Source: Microbulbifer elongatus (GTDB lineage Bacteria; Pseudomonadota; Gammaproteobacteria; Pseudomonadales; Cellvibrionaceae). From it: DNA of 64,000 nt. Positions 49,246 to 58,133 of this stretch are shown in pieces (positions within the stretch are counted from its first letter, which is position 1; each line of letters starts with the position of its first letter). The DNA lies in assembly GCF_021165935.1 (NCBI RefSeq), contig NZ_CP088953.1, forward strand, positions 3,395,501-3,459,500, read 5' to 3'. Position numbers and translations under genes: made by a program. Under the pieces are notes generated by a model that saw only the letters and a program-made list of their open reading frames with translations, searched no databases and was not told the DNA's origin.

Positions 49246-49267
49246 GTACTGCGGAGCCCGCTTTACC

Positions 49268-50314
49268 ATGAACACCACTGCCGAAATCAAAACCGCCATT
49301 ATCGGCTACGGTTTTTCTGCGACGACTTTTCACCTGCCGTTTATCCTGAACCTGCCGCTCTTCCGCTTCACGGCGGTCAGCACATCCAAGGGCGAGCAGG
49401 TGCAACAGCAGCACCCGGAGGTCGAGGTCTATGCCGATGCAGAGACATTGCTGACCCGATGCGATGCCGACCTGGTGATTATTACCGCCCCCAACGCCGC
49501 GCACTTTGCACTGGCCAAACTTTCCCTTGAGCAGGGCAAGCATGTGGTGCTGGAAAAGCCCTTCGTTACCCGCGTCGAGCAGGGTGAGGAGCTGATCGCG
49601 CTGGCAGAAAAACAGCAGCGTGTACTCAGCGTCTATCACAACCGACGCTGGGATGGTGACTTCCTGACGGTGCAGAAACTGATTACTGGTAATAGTCTGG
49701 GCCCTGTACGCTATTTCGAAAGTCACTTCGACCGCTTCCGCCCCGAAGTACGCAAGCGCTGGCGGGAGTCAGATGTGGAAGGTGGCGGAATACTGTTTGA
49801 CCTGGGGCCGCATTTGATTGATCAGGCGCTACAGTTGTTCGGCCCGCCCACAGCGATCACGGCGCAGGTACAGGCAATGCGGCCACGGTCCCAAGTGGAT
49901 GACTTCTTCCACATCACCCTGCACTACTCAGAACTCACCGCCGTTTTACGCAGCAGCCCCTACTGCGCCGCGCCGAACCTGCGCTTCGAGGTGCAGGGGG
50001 AGACTGGCAGCTATGTAAAGTACGGCCTGGACCCGCAGGAGGATCGCCTTAAGTCCGGCACACTGCCGGTAACGGCCGATTGGGCGCAGGAGAATACCGA
50101 GCAGTTTGGCCAGCTTTTCACGGCCGACAGCACCTATCCGGTTGCTACGGAATCCGGGGGCTATCAGCACTATTATCACCAGCTGGCGTCTGCCATTCAG
50201 AGAAATGGTGACGTCCCGGTAAGTGCCGAACAGGCGTTGTGGAGTATCCGCCTGATTCATCTGGCACGACAAAGCAGTGCCAGCGGCCAAACGCTCCAGG
50301 TTTCTCGCACCTGA
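49268..50314 (+). CDS. Gfo/Idh/MocA-family oxidoreductase
   Basis: 348 residues from MNTTAEIKTAIIGYGFSATT at 49268, in frame with an ORF open further upstream. Rossmann NAD(P) fold (IIGYGFSATTFHLPF), the conserved HVVLEKPFVTRVEQGEEL loop and the C-terminal GGGILFDLGPHLIDQALQLF motif are visible. It resembles YdgJ/YvaA-type dehydrogenases acting on sugars or inositols; the substrate cannot be assigned. Confidence 0.9.
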   Translation: MNTTAEIKTAIIGYGFSATTFHLPFILNLPLFRFTAVSTSKGEQVQQQHPEVEVYADAETLLTRCDADLVIITAPNAAHFALAKLSLEQGKHVVLEKPFVTRVEQGEELIALAEKQQRVLSVYHNRRWDGDFLTVQKLITGNSLGPVRYFESHFDRFRPEVRKRWRESDVEGGGILFDLGPHLIDQALQLFGPPTAITAQVQAMRPRSQVDDFFHITLHYSELTAVLRSSPYCAAPNLRFEVQGETGSYVKYGLDPQEDRLKSGTLPVTADWAQENTEQFGQLFTADSTYPVATESGGYQHYYHQLASAIQRNGDVPVSAEQALWSIRLIHLARQSSASGQTLQVSRT

Positions 50315-50503
50315 GATTCAGGGAACGAACCATGAAGAAATTAACCGGCCATTGCCCCCGATAAGACAAGCTTTCCAGCTCTCACGCAACTGTTCGCGAA
50401 ACGTGATACGACGAGTGAGACGTATGTGACCTACTTGGGTATCAATACTGACCCGGCAACCAGCGTCGTCGTTTACTACACTTCTCCCAAAGAGGTACCG
50501 TCG

Positions 50504-51562
50504 ATGCTGAAACTGAAGTTCTTACCCGTTTGTTACAGCCTGTTGCTGTGCTCCGTGCTTACCGCTACCTGGACCCAACCCACAGAGGCCTGTACCCGAA
50601 TTCTCTGGAACAACAACGACTTGGCCGTAGTTGTGAGCCGGACGATGGACTGGCCGGAATCGACCGAGCCGGTGTTAACGGTATTCCCCAGGGGAATGGA
50701 GCGCGATGGTGGACGCACCGGGGATACCATAACGGTCAAAGACAACCCGGCCCGATGGACCTCCAAATACGCCAGTCTCGTAACGACGATGTACGGCATC
50801 GGAACTGCAGACGGATTGAATGAGAAAGGCCTGAGTGGTCACTTGCTGTACTTGAATGACACCGACTTTGGGCCGCGAGATACCAAGCGACCCGGGGTTC
50901 AGGCCGGGCTGTGGCTGCAGTACCTGCTGGACAACGCGGCCAACGTGAAAGAAGCGTTGGCGCTGATGAAGCAGATTCAGATCGTAATGACGGAAGCCCA
51001 CGGGCACAAAGCCACGGTGCACTTGGCCATAGAAGATGCCAGCGGTGACTCTGCGGTACTCGAATATATCGATGGCAAGCCGGTGGTGCACCACGGCAAG
51101 CAGTATCGGGTGATGACCAATGATCCCACCTATGACGAGCAACTGGCGCTGCTGAAGAAGCAGGGTTATTCGAACCCCAGTAGTGACACACCGCTACCGG
51201 GAAATGTGAACCCAGTTGATCGCTTCCAGCGGGCCAGCTATTTTTCCGAAATCCTGCCGAAACCCAACACCGAACGTGAGGCGATTGCCGCAATACTCGC
51301 CATCGCGCGGAATGTTTCGGTTCCCTTTGGGGCCCCCTACAAAGGTTTCGGTATCTACAACACAGAATACCGTACAGCGATTAACCTGACCGACCGCCGC
51401 TACTTCTTCGAACTGACCACTAGCCCGAATGTTATATGGGCCGACCTGGACAGCTTTCAACTGGCCCCAGGCTCACCGATAATGCGGTTAGACCCGGACA
51501 GTATTTCCCTCTCGGGCGACGTATCAGAAAAATTTCGCCCAGCCAGCAAGCCACCATTCTGA
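50504..51562 (+). CDS. Exported linear-amide C-N hydrolase (choloylglycine hydrolase family)
   Basis: 352 residues from MLKLKFLPVCYSLLLCSVLT at 50504 with AGAGGT upstream. After the signal peptide, ...EACTRILWNN places Cys as the N-terminal nucleophile of an Ntn hydrolase. Other family positions are VVSRTMDWPESTEPVLTVFP, GLNEKGLSGHLLYLND and RYFFELTTSPNVIWADLD. Members include penicillin V acylase and bile-salt hydrolase; in marine bacteria they may cleave acyl-homoserine lactones or N-acyl amides. The substrate is not predictable. Confidence 0.87.
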   Translation: MLKLKFLPVCYSLLLCSVLTATWTQPTEACTRILWNNNDLAVVVSRTMDWPESTEPVLTVFPRGMERDGGRTGDTITVKDNPARWTSKYASLVTTMYGIGTADGLNEKGLSGHLLYLNDTDFGPRDTKRPGVQAGLWLQYLLDNAANVKEALALMKQIQIVMTEAHGHKATVHLAIEDASGDSAVLEYIDGKPVVHHGKQYRVMTNDPTYDEQLALLKKQGYSNPSSDTPLPGNVNPVDRFQRASYFSEILPKPNTEREAIAAILAIARNVSVPFGAPYKGFGIYNTEYRTAINLTDRRYFFELTTSPNVIWADLDSFQLAPGSPIMRLDPDSISLSGDVSEKFRPASKPPF

Positions 51563-51936
51563 ATGTGAATGATATATTACAGAACTGTATTCCCGGCATG
51601 ACCGGCTATCATCGTTAACGCATTGATTATTCGAATAGCCCGGCGAGCGACCGAGCACTCTTCGAATATATAAATGACAACGACGAACACCACCCCTCGA
51701 TGCGAAAACAGACAGCATCGACAGCCCAAATGCATATCTATCCTCTCGCCTTTCTGGCCTCGGTATTGCACAGATTCGTAAGATCGGTATTGTGGAATAC
51801 TGAACAGCGGAGTACCGATACCCGTCTCCTCGTCAACTATCAGAACGATTTTCTCTGTTTAAAACGTGGCTGGATACAACCGTCATAAGCTCAACTGCGA
51901 AGCGCCTACGCAATGGCGCCAAAGAGAACATAAATC
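51563..51936. other. Intergenic region before the S41-like gene
   Basis: About 370 bases. Only short open frames without Shine-Dalgarno sites are present; I see no RNA gene or regulatory palindrome. Confidence 0.4.
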
Positions 51937-53343
51937 ATGCGCACCCTGAAGAAAATTGTAATTGGCTACGTACTTTTCAACCTGGTCCTCGCCGGCCTGT
52001 TTCTGTCCGCTGGTGGGCTACAAATGCTCGCCAAACCCAAGATCCCACCAATAGAATCAACCACATCGCTCGCCGCCGACCTCAAGTATTTTCAACAGAT
52101 CGTCCTCGCAAACGAAAAAGGTATTACCCCACAGCAAGCGACTGAATTTACCCAGATTATAGAGCGTGCGTCTTCACCGCAGACAGTAGATGAGCTTACT
52201 CTGATCGTTTTACGAGCACTTTCCATTTTCGACAATGCGCATACCACCGCACTGACAACAAAAATGTACCGGCTTCCAGTACGCTTTCACTGGACAGCCA
52301 ATGGACTGATTATCGTAAAAGCACGCCCAGACTACAGCACACTCCTCGGGCACCGCATTGTGACACTCGGCGGAAAAACACCGGAAGCACTTCTGCCCAA
52401 AAGCGCCATTCTGACCGGTGGCGGCACCGAAAGCTGGCGCAAGTACCGCAGCGAGTTTCTGTTTTCCGCACCCAGTGCACTCGCGCTACTCGGATCCCGG
52501 ATTGATGACGGCGCCGTACAAATCCAAACTGAGAGCCCCGACAAGGTCCACACCACCATTCGGCTCCGTGCAGAGGCAGACCTGAAACCCGGAGACCCGT
52601 TCTGGGAATTTCGCAACGCCTTCCCTGAAGATGAACATTTTGAAACCGATGGCTGGGTATCAGCCCTGAGTAAAACCGAGGATCTCCCGCTCTATCTTCA
52701 GGAAACCGAGAAACTGCACCTGTTACGTGACATGCCTTCCCACGACGCAATCTATGTACGAATGAATGCCAGCTTCGCGGATAAAAACGAGTCCTTAGAG
52801 CACTTTGAACAGAGAATTATCGATCTAGCCAACGCCGACAACGCGAAGAATGTTATCGTAGATTTCAGATTTAACCGTGGAGGTGACTACACAAAGGCAT
52901 TACCAATTGTCCGCACCATCGCGGATACAGTACCGGCAAATGGTCGCATATACCTCATTGTCGGCCCCAATACATTTTCTGCAGGCATCATTGCGGCAAG
53001 CCAATTCAAGCACCTTGCACCTGAAAAGCTCGTAGTAGTCGGAAGCGAAGTAGGTGACAAATTACGCTTCCGCGCTGAAGGCTTCTACCCTAAATTACCA
53101 ACCTCCGGCGTTCAGCTGTATCTCACCAAAGGCTGGACAGACCTGGCTAACGGCTGTGGATGGTTTGACGATTGCTGGCCACCAAACAAACTACTAATCA
53201 GCGAAATTGGTCAACTAGAGATTGACATCCCCGCTGAAAACACCTGGGAATCCTACCTGGCAGGAGAGGATCTCGTTATTGAAGCTGTAATTGAGCATAT
53301 AGAAAATCAGCGCTCTCTTGCAAAGGTATCGGCGACGCTTTGA
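51937..53343 (+). CDS. S41-like peptidase family protein
   Basis: 468 residues with an N-terminal membrane anchor (IVIGYVLFNLVLAGLFLSAG). The C-terminal half resembles the S41 tail-specific protease core: NAKNVIVDFRFNRGGDYTKA and IYLIVGPNTFSAGIIAASQF, where the Ser of TFSAG fits the nucleophile. No PDZ domain is obvious. It may be a divergent, membrane-anchored peptidase. It is the last ordinary gene before the integron array. Confidence 0.75.
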   Translation: MRTLKKIVIGYVLFNLVLAGLFLSAGGLQMLAKPKIPPIESTTSLAADLKYFQQIVLANEKGITPQQATEFTQIIERASSPQTVDELTLIVLRALSIFDNAHTTALTTKMYRLPVRFHWTANGLIIVKARPDYSTLLGHRIVTLGGKTPEALLPKSAILTGGGTESWRKYRSEFLFSAPSALALLGSRIDDGAVQIQTESPDKVHTTIRLRAEADLKPGDPFWEFRNAFPEDEHFETDGWVSALSKTEDLPLYLQETEKLHLLRDMPSHDAIYVRMNASFADKNESLEHFEQRIIDLANADNAKNVIVDFRFNRGGDYTKALPIVRTIADTVPANGRIYLIVGPNTFSAGIIAASQFKHLAPEKLVVVGSEVGDKLRFRAEGFYPKLPTSGVQLYLTKGWTDLANGCGWFDDCWPPNKLLISEIGQLEIDIPAENTWESYLAGEDLVIEAVIEHIENQRSLAKVSATL

Positions 53344-53436
53344 TTAGATATGACGAGCTGCGACTACACCGACAATTTAGTTAAATAGAGGTGTGTGCAA
53401 AGGTGGGTTAGGTTCCCTCAGAGCCATAGTCACTTG
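53344..53436 (-). other. Distal end of the cassette array, degenerate attC
   Basis: The last cassette gene stops in CAGCTAAC, like an attC R'' box, but no matching R' partner (TAACG on the plus strand) or long inverted repeat is seen up to 53344. The terminal attC seems truncated, and the chromosome resumes here. Confidence 0.5.
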
Positions 53437-53877
53437 TTAGCTGCTTTGCTCGTGCTCGAACCAAATTTTATGCCTGCGGCTTAGCAAGCCAGAGCAGTGG
53501 ATGCATTTTTTAACAGGTAAGGCCATTGCGTTACTGTGTACCGCATGCGGATCTTCGCAGAATAGATAGAGATCCCATACTCCAGGCGTGCCAGATATTC
53601 CGCCCCTTTTATCACAGTGCTCGCAAATGACATCCTCAATGTGAACTCTATACCTTTCACCAGATACCCTTACGAAGCAGATTAACTGATAGCGCCCTCT
53701 CGCTCCCATTAGAGCGATTTCAACTCCAGTATATTCACGATACTCCTGTAGCGCCTGTGCAAGAATGTCATAGTGGAAAAGCGAAAATCCTTCAAACGAT
53801 TTTGTTTCCAGAATACTTGAAACGTCATCAGGACTTAAGAATATTAGATTCTGCCCATCTAAATTGACCTTATCCAC
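53437..53877 (-). CDS. Cassette-encoded protein with two CxxC pairs (unknown)
   Basis: 146 residues, not recognised. The N-terminal half (FLSPDDVSSILETKSFEGFS, YREYTGVEIALMGARGR) is soluble; the C-terminal half has ICEHCDKRGG and KKCIHCSGLLSRRHK, a likely zinc-binding pair. The stop TAA lies inside an R''-like CAGCTAAC, the usual stop position of integron cassette genes. Upstream (right) is MITE copy 1 in the neighbouring attC. Confidence 0.7.
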   Translation of the reverse strand: MDKVNLDGQNLIFLSPDDVSSILETKSFEGFSLFHYDILAQALQEYREYTGVEIALMGARGRYQLICFVRVSGERYRVHIEDVICEHCDKRGGISGTPGVWDLYLFCEDPHAVHSNAMALPVKKCIHCSGLLSRRHKIWFEHEQSS

Positions 53878-53904
53878 AGATCTATTCTCTTACGGCAGCT
53901 AACG

Positions 53905-54070
53905 AGGCTGTAGAAAAACTCCGGCCTTTACTTGCTGCTCATATTTCACCCAGAAAATCGCGTCTCTACGTGAATTCTGGATCTACTTTACATGGCGAAA
54001 AGCATTTCAGGGCACTCTCCGCACGAAAAATTTATCTACTAGAGAGAGGCTCGAGTTTTTCTACAGCCTG
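53905..54070 (+). mobile_element. MITE copy 1 in an attC R' box
   Basis: 166 bp with terminal inverted repeats AGGCTGTAGAAAAACTC / GAGTTTTTCTACAGCCT. Flanked by AACG on both sides (53901-53904, 54071-54074), the duplicated attC core. It differs from copies 2 and 3 at two bases seen by eye. It has no transposase gene. Confidence 0.9.
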
Positions 54071-54186
54071 AACGCCCAGCGCAGGCGCAGCCAGCGCGGA
54101 GCAGCTTTTGTGTTAATGTTTGAGCGCCAGCGAGTAACACAAAAGGTGCGTAGTGTTGGCTGTCGCTCTGCCGCTGATTGTTAACC
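54071..54186 (-). other. attC-A (R' end interrupted by MITE 1)
   Basis: From AACGCCCAGCGCAGGCGCAG to GATTGTTAACC. Internal inverted repeat includes CTTTTGTGTTA ... TAACACAAAAGG. Nearly identical to attC-G at 59672-59791. Confidence 0.85.
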
Positions 54187-54204
54187 TACCCGGATTCATA
54201 TACT

Positions 54205-55265
54205 AACCGCGACAAATTACCTAAAACTGGAGGTGATCTGCGATACTAGGGGCATTTTACTCCCGCCAAGAAGTGAATTGCACCAATGAAGTATCAACAG
54301 ATCACCAGAGAAGAAAGATACACGATTGCGGCCTACCGTGCACAAGGTCTTTCCGTCACCGATATCGCCGAGTTGACTGGGCGCCACAGGAGTACCCTCT
54401 ATAGGGAGTTCCAACGTAACAGCTGCCACCGAACCGATGGCGGTTATAGACCGAGTAAGGCCGACAGTCGTACTCGAGGGCGACGCAGACGATCACGTCG
54501 TAATAGGCACTATTCTGAACGCCACTTTAAGCTTGTGCGAGCGTTACTTCGGAAGAAGTACAGCCCAGAGCAAATAGTCGGTTACATACGCAGACATAAA
54601 TTGATGAAACGCCGGTTAAGCCACGAAACTATCTACCAGTATATCTGGAGAAATAAGAAGAATGGCGGCAACTTATGGACGCATTTACGCCAAGCCTCAA
54701 AACAGCGTCGAAAGCGCTACAAAGCCTATGACAGCAGGGGGAGACTTGCGGATAAGCGGCACATCACAGACCGACCTAAAAGTGTAGAGACCAGGCGTTA
54801 CAAGGGCCATTGGGAAATTGACACTGTTCACGGCCGGGGCAGCAACCACTGCATTGTTACATTGCTGGAGCGTAAAACGGGGTTTGTGATGATTGGGAAG
54901 CTCAAAAATAAATCAACCTATGAGCTGAACAAGAAAACAGTACGGTTAATTAATCGTGATCCGAGAAATATTAAAACTATAACCGCTGACAATGGTACTG
55001 AATTCCACCAATATAAGAAGATTGAGGACTGCTGTGCAGTAAAATTCTATTTTGCCACCCCGTACCACTCCTGGGAGCGAGGAAGCAATGAGCATGTCAA
55101 CGGGTTAATCAGGCAATACCTTCCGAAGGATCACAGCATGGAAGACATTACACAGCAGCAATGTGACGCTATTGCAATGAAATTAAATAGCCGCCCCAGA
55201 AAGCGGTTCGGCTACAAAACCCCAGAAGAGATGTACTATGGAAGATAACAGTTATTGTCGCGGTT
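54205..55265 (+). mobile_element. IS30-family insertion sequence inside a cassette
   Basis: About 1061 bp with 11-bp terminal inverted repeats AACCGCGACAA (54205-54215) and TTGTCGCGGTT (55255-55265). It lies between the gene at 55286 and its attC (attC-A), so it is inside the cassette. No clear target duplication is visible. Confidence 0.85.
54286..55248 (+). CDS. IS30-family transposase
   Basis: 320 residues. N-terminal HTH (MKYQQITREERYTIAAYRAQ, DIAELTGRHRSTLYREFQRN) and C-terminal DDE domain: HWEIDTVHGRGSNHCIVTLL (first Asp), ITADNGTEFHQYKKIE (second Asp) and SWERGSNEHVNGLIRQYLP (Glu). Length and motifs fit an intact IS30 transposase. It is on the opposite strand to the cassette genes. 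Confidence 0.95.
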   Translation: MKYQQITREERYTIAAYRAQGLSVTDIAELTGRHRSTLYREFQRNSCHRTDGGYRPSKADSRTRGRRRRSRRNRHYSERHFKLVRALLRKKYSPEQIVGYIRRHKLMKRRLSHETIYQYIWRNKKNGGNLWTHLRQASKQRRKRYKAYDSRGRLADKRHITDRPKSVETRRYKGHWEIDTVHGRGSNHCIVTLLERKTGFVMIGKLKNKSTYELNKKTVRLINRDPRNIKTITADNGTEFHQYKKIEDCCAVKFYFATPYHSWERGSNEHVNGLIRQYLPKDHSMEDITQQQCDAIAMKLNSRPRKRFGYKTPEEMYYGR

Positions 55266-55285
55266 CAAACTTGATACTAGGCAAC

Positions 55286-56236
55286 TTACTTGAATAGCGC
55301 CTTGAGGTCACGCTCTATATCCTTGCTTTCATCAATATTTATATACTTTATAGGTGTATCTTCATGCTGAGAGTTGAACTCTAGCAATTTTTTATGTGCA
55401 CTTGACGTAACATTGGCGTTACTAATAAGCACAACGGGCATTTTCATTTCTATAGCTACATGAATAAGTTTATTTATTACCCGCAGAGGCATAACCTCCG
55501 TTTCCGTATACTTCACCTCAACAGCAGTGTCTCTCCCCCCTTCCATTTTTATGATGAAATCTGCTGGCGTAGATGGAGGACAATATTCAACGTGATTGGG
55601 GCCCAAAGCAGATTTGAGCGTCTCGTAAATCTTACGCTCCATTATCATGCTCGTGTGGACTCTCCGTTTTAGTGACTCTTGTCGATTTTCAATTGTTTCT
55701 TCAATTTTAAACTCCTCTAGTTTTAGGTTTCTTGACCAGAGACTAGTTAAACCAAAGTAAGCAGCGATTGAACCTAAAATAGCCGAAACCCATGAAAGAA
55801 AATCAGCATATCGCGACAACGATTTTTCTTCATCAACTGGTTCTTCTAATGTAGGCTTTGGCAGCGACAGCCTTACAGAATCTAGCTTTTCAATTAGCGC
55901 CTTACGCTGCTCCAGGGGAATAAATTTATTTTCAAGAAATCGTTCCTGAACTTGAATCAGTAATTCCTCACTGGTAAAAGGGTATTTCATATTTCCAGAT
56001 AGCTCTTTTCCTCTTATAAGAGTGCGGATGTCCCCCGAGTCAATCTCATGGTTGTTGTAGACAAGCTCCTGAATCGACTCAATTAATGCCTCATGAGTAC
56101 TCTCAATTTTTTTTATCTCAATCTCTTCAACATAGTTTGGGACATAAAAGACCGCGAAGTAGACTGTTAACCCAATACCTACCATTGAGAATACATTCGA
56201 CAAATTATCTTTCAGTGCAATGAAAAATTCTTTCAC
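55286..56236 (-). CDS. Cassette-encoded membrane protein with PD-(D/E)XK nuclease-like domain
   Basis: 316 residues. A first membrane helix (VFSMVGIGLTVYFAVFYVPN), a helical middle region, a second membrane segment (FLSWVSAILGSIAAYFGLTS) and a C-terminal soluble domain (~200-316). There PADFIIKMEGGRDTAVEVKY fits the D...E-x-K core of restriction-endonuclease-like folds, followed by VVLISNANVTSSAHKKLLEF. Possibly a membrane-tethered nuclease or defence effector; this is inference. Its attC was separated from it by the IS30 element. Confidence 0.7.
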   Translation of the reverse strand: MKEFFIALKDNLSNVFSMVGIGLTVYFAVFYVPNYVEEIEIKKIESTHEALIESIQELVYNNHEIDSGDIRTLIRGKELSGNMKYPFTSEELLIQVQERFLENKFIPLEQRKALIEKLDSVRLSLPKPTLEEPVDEEKSLSRYADFLSWVSAILGSIAAYFGLTSLWSRNLKLEEFKIEETIENRQESLKRRVHTSMIMERKIYETLKSALGPNHVEYCPPSTPADFIIKMEGGRDTAVEVKYTETEVMPLRVINKLIHVAIEMKMPVVLISNANVTSSAHKKLLEFNSQHEDTPIKYINIDESKDIERDLKALFK

Positions 56237-56251
56237 CTTATCTCCGATCTA

Positions 56252-56506
56252 TCAGGTGTCTTTTCGCATAACGCCGCCAACAGGGGCGACCAACGTTGTG
56301 CGCCTTTTGCGCAATAATGGGAGCGCAGCGACCGCGCAAAAGGTGCACAGCGTTGGGCGTCCCGCGGAGGGCCGAAGGCCCGGAGCGAACTGCTTGGCCT
56401 TGTTATTGTTGACGCGCTTTAGACAGAAAATTACTACAGCGCACAAAACTATCAGCCGGAAAAAACAAACATACTTTGAGTGGCACTGTTGCATGCAACG
56501 CGCCAC
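56252..56506 (-). CDS. Possible small membrane protein of a short cassette (weak)
   Basis: The ~310-base cassette between attC-B and MITE 2 holds no strong gene. The best frame starts at 56506, has a hydrophobic stretch (YVCFFRLIVLCAVVIFCLK), and then runs through attC-B, so the last ~45 residues are attC sequence. The cassette may be non-coding. Confidence 0.25.
   Translation of the reverse strand: MARCMQQCHSKYVCFFRLIVLCAVVIFCLKRVNNNKAKQFAPGLRPSAGRPTLCTFCAVAALPLLRKRRTTLVAPVGGVMRKDT
56267..56408 (-). other. attC-B
   Basis: From CATAACGCCGCCAACAGGGG to CTTGTTATTG. Long imperfect palindrome: CCAACGTTGTGCGCCTTTTG ... CAAAAGGTGCACAGCGTTGG. Very close to attC-M at the right edge. Confidence 0.9.
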
Positions 56507-56725
56507 CCTCTTCTGATCTTGTTATTAGCCAGACCAGAACGCTCCACCATACTACCCCCGCCGCCTTCATCAAACTTTTAGAATGGATACCACTGAAGAC
56601 ACTTAAAATCGTCTCGTAAATCCATTGCTTGAGATCCAGCCTTTACGGAGCTGGATATTTTTATTTTGCCTGCCAAGCACACCGAAATTTATTTGGCGGC
56701 GGCTCTGCGGGCCAGAACAATAACG

Positions 56726-56891
56726 AGGCTGTAGAAAAACTCCGGCCTTTACTTACTGCTCATATTTCACCCAGAAAATCGCGTCTCTTCGTGAATTCTG
56801 GATCTACTTTACATGGCGAAAAGCATTTCAGGGCACTCTCCGCACGAAAAATTTATCTACTAGAGAGAGGCTCGAGTTTTTCTACAGCCTG
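56726..56891 (+). mobile_element. MITE copy 2 in an attC R' box
   Basis: 166 bp, same ends and orientation as copy 1, AACG at 56722-56725 and 56892-56895. By eye identical to copy 3. Confidence 0.92.
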
Positions 56892-56959
56892 AACGCCCGC
56901 AGCATGGGAAAAATTGGAGCGCAGCGGAAATTTTGTCCCAGTGCCTGCGATTGTTAGGC
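56892..56959 (-). other. attC-C (short, R' interrupted by MITE 2)
   Basis: From AACGCCCGCAGCATGGG to GATTGTTAGGC. Inverted repeat GGGAAAAATT ... AATTTTGTCCC. The stop codon of the 56954 gene lies in its R'' box. Confidence 0.85.
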
Positions 56960-57409
56960 ATTTGCACTCCGGATTAACTCAGAAATAGCTTTATCAATTT
57001 CAGGAGCCAATTTTTGCTCAGTATCAAGATGGGGCTTGCACTTCTCCATGCTTTCTCCATCATGGCCACCCTTACTACGGTGGATATCCGCAACCCAGAA
57101 ACATGCTTCGTAATACTTAGATATTTTTTCAGCCAGGCTTTTAGAAAGATATAACTTCGCATTTCTTGATGGGTAATAGAACTTGGAGACTTCAGAGAGC
57201 TCCGCGAACTCAGCTTTCTGCTGCATGTGCATCTTTAGCTCAAAGAACGCATCATAGATTTCCTTCTTGTGGCCAGATAGTGAGATTTCATTTGCTCTCT
57301 TTGCCTCTCGCCAAGCCCATCGTGCATACAAAGCTGACAAGCATGCCACAAGAGCAGCCAAAATAGCGATGATGTCGGATAAATCCATGTTGATTTGGCA
57401 CTCACTCAT
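56954..57409 (-). CDS. Cassette-encoded membrane-anchored protein (unknown)
   Basis: 151 residues. One N-terminal membrane segment (IIAILAALVACLSALYARWA) followed by a charged helical domain (KKEIYDAFFELKMHMQQKAE, KLYLSKSLAEKISKYYEACF). Not recognised. The start is 11 bases from attC-D and the stop TAA is in attC-C, the canonical cassette arrangement. The form resembles small single-helix proteins often found in defence or toxin cassettes, but no function can be assigned. Confidence 0.7.
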   Translation of the reverse strand: MSECQINMDLSDIIAILAALVACLSALYARWAWREAKRANEISLSGHKKEIYDAFFELKMHMQQKAEFAELSEVSKFYYPSRNAKLYLSKSLAEKISKYYEACFWVADIHRSKGGHDGESMEKCKPHLDTEQKLAPEIDKAISELIRSANA

Positions 57410-57419
57410 GATTTTGGTT

Positions 57420-57536
57420 GCCTAACGCCTTGCTCAGCGGCGGCTTACTTTGTGTGTATTTTGCGCAAGAATAGGAGCGCAGCGACTGCGCAAAAGACGC
57501 ATAAAGTAAGACGTCAGCTGCAGCAAATTGTTAAGT
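57420..57536 (-). other. attC-D
   Basis: GCCTAACG (57420) to GTTAAGT (57536), 117 bp. Inverted repeats CTTACTTTGTGTG ... ATAAAGTAAG and GCAGCTGACG-type ends. Confidence 0.92.
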
Positions 57537-58049
57537 TTTTCCATGGATTTCGTCTCGCATTGCTATGATCAAATCCCTGAAATTATTGCCGTCGTTATCC
57601 CACCAGACCTTTCTAGCTGATAGGTTATTGACTTCCGCACTGACATTTTTGCCAAAATATATATTAATCAACTGCATCGTTGATGAAAAATCTGCATTCA
57701 AATCTGACCGTTTTTCGCTTACTGCAAGCGCACTCTTTGTTCCATCAGGTTCTACGCAATCAGCTATTCCAGATGCCTTACATATTTTCAAGTCTGAAGC
57801 CAAGTCTGCTTGAAGATTTAGATAGTGTTGATAACCCTCATATTTTGAAGTCAAATTTGCCAGTTTTGAAACTCTTTCCAAGAGCTCGATTTTCTTTGTA
57901 AAAAGAATCCTTTCTCGTTCGACTTTTACCTGTCTTTCAAATATTTTTTCACTAGTCCAAGACGGGATTAACGCTCCGGCTAGAGCTCCCGAGAACCCAA
58001 GGATTGCTGAAAGAGCTGGCACAATGATATTTACTAAAATTCTACTCAT
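57531..58049 (-). CDS. Cassette-encoded membrane protein (unknown)
   Basis: 172 residues from MSRILVNIIVPALSAILGFS at 58049; an upstream Met at 58076 lies within attC-E and is rejected. The N-terminal segment is hydrophobic and glycine/alanine rich, followed by a coiled-coil-like part (SEKIFERQVKVERERILFTK, KIELLERVSKLANLTSKYEG). Function unknown. Stop TAA is in attC-D. Confidence 0.7.
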   Translation of the reverse strand: MSRILVNIIVPALSAILGFSGALAGALIPSWTSEKIFERQVKVERERILFTKKIELLERVSKLANLTSKYEGYQHYLNLQADLASDLKICKASGIADCVEPDGTKSALAVSEKRSDLNADFSSTMQLINIYFGKNVSAEVNNLSARKVWWDNDGNNFRDLIIAMRDEIHGKT

Positions 58050-58061
58050 GTGATCTACCAA

Positions 58062-58133
58062 ACTTAACGCTCGCATTTGCGGCTGGTTTGGAGCGCAGCG
58101 GAAAACCAGTCCGGCAACATGCGCTTGTTAAGC
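58062..58133 (-). other. attC-E (short)
   Basis: ACTTAACG (58062) to GTTAAGC (58133), 72 bp, with CTGGTTTGGAGC ... GAAAACCAG pairing. Contains the stop codon of the 58128 gene. Confidence 0.9.
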
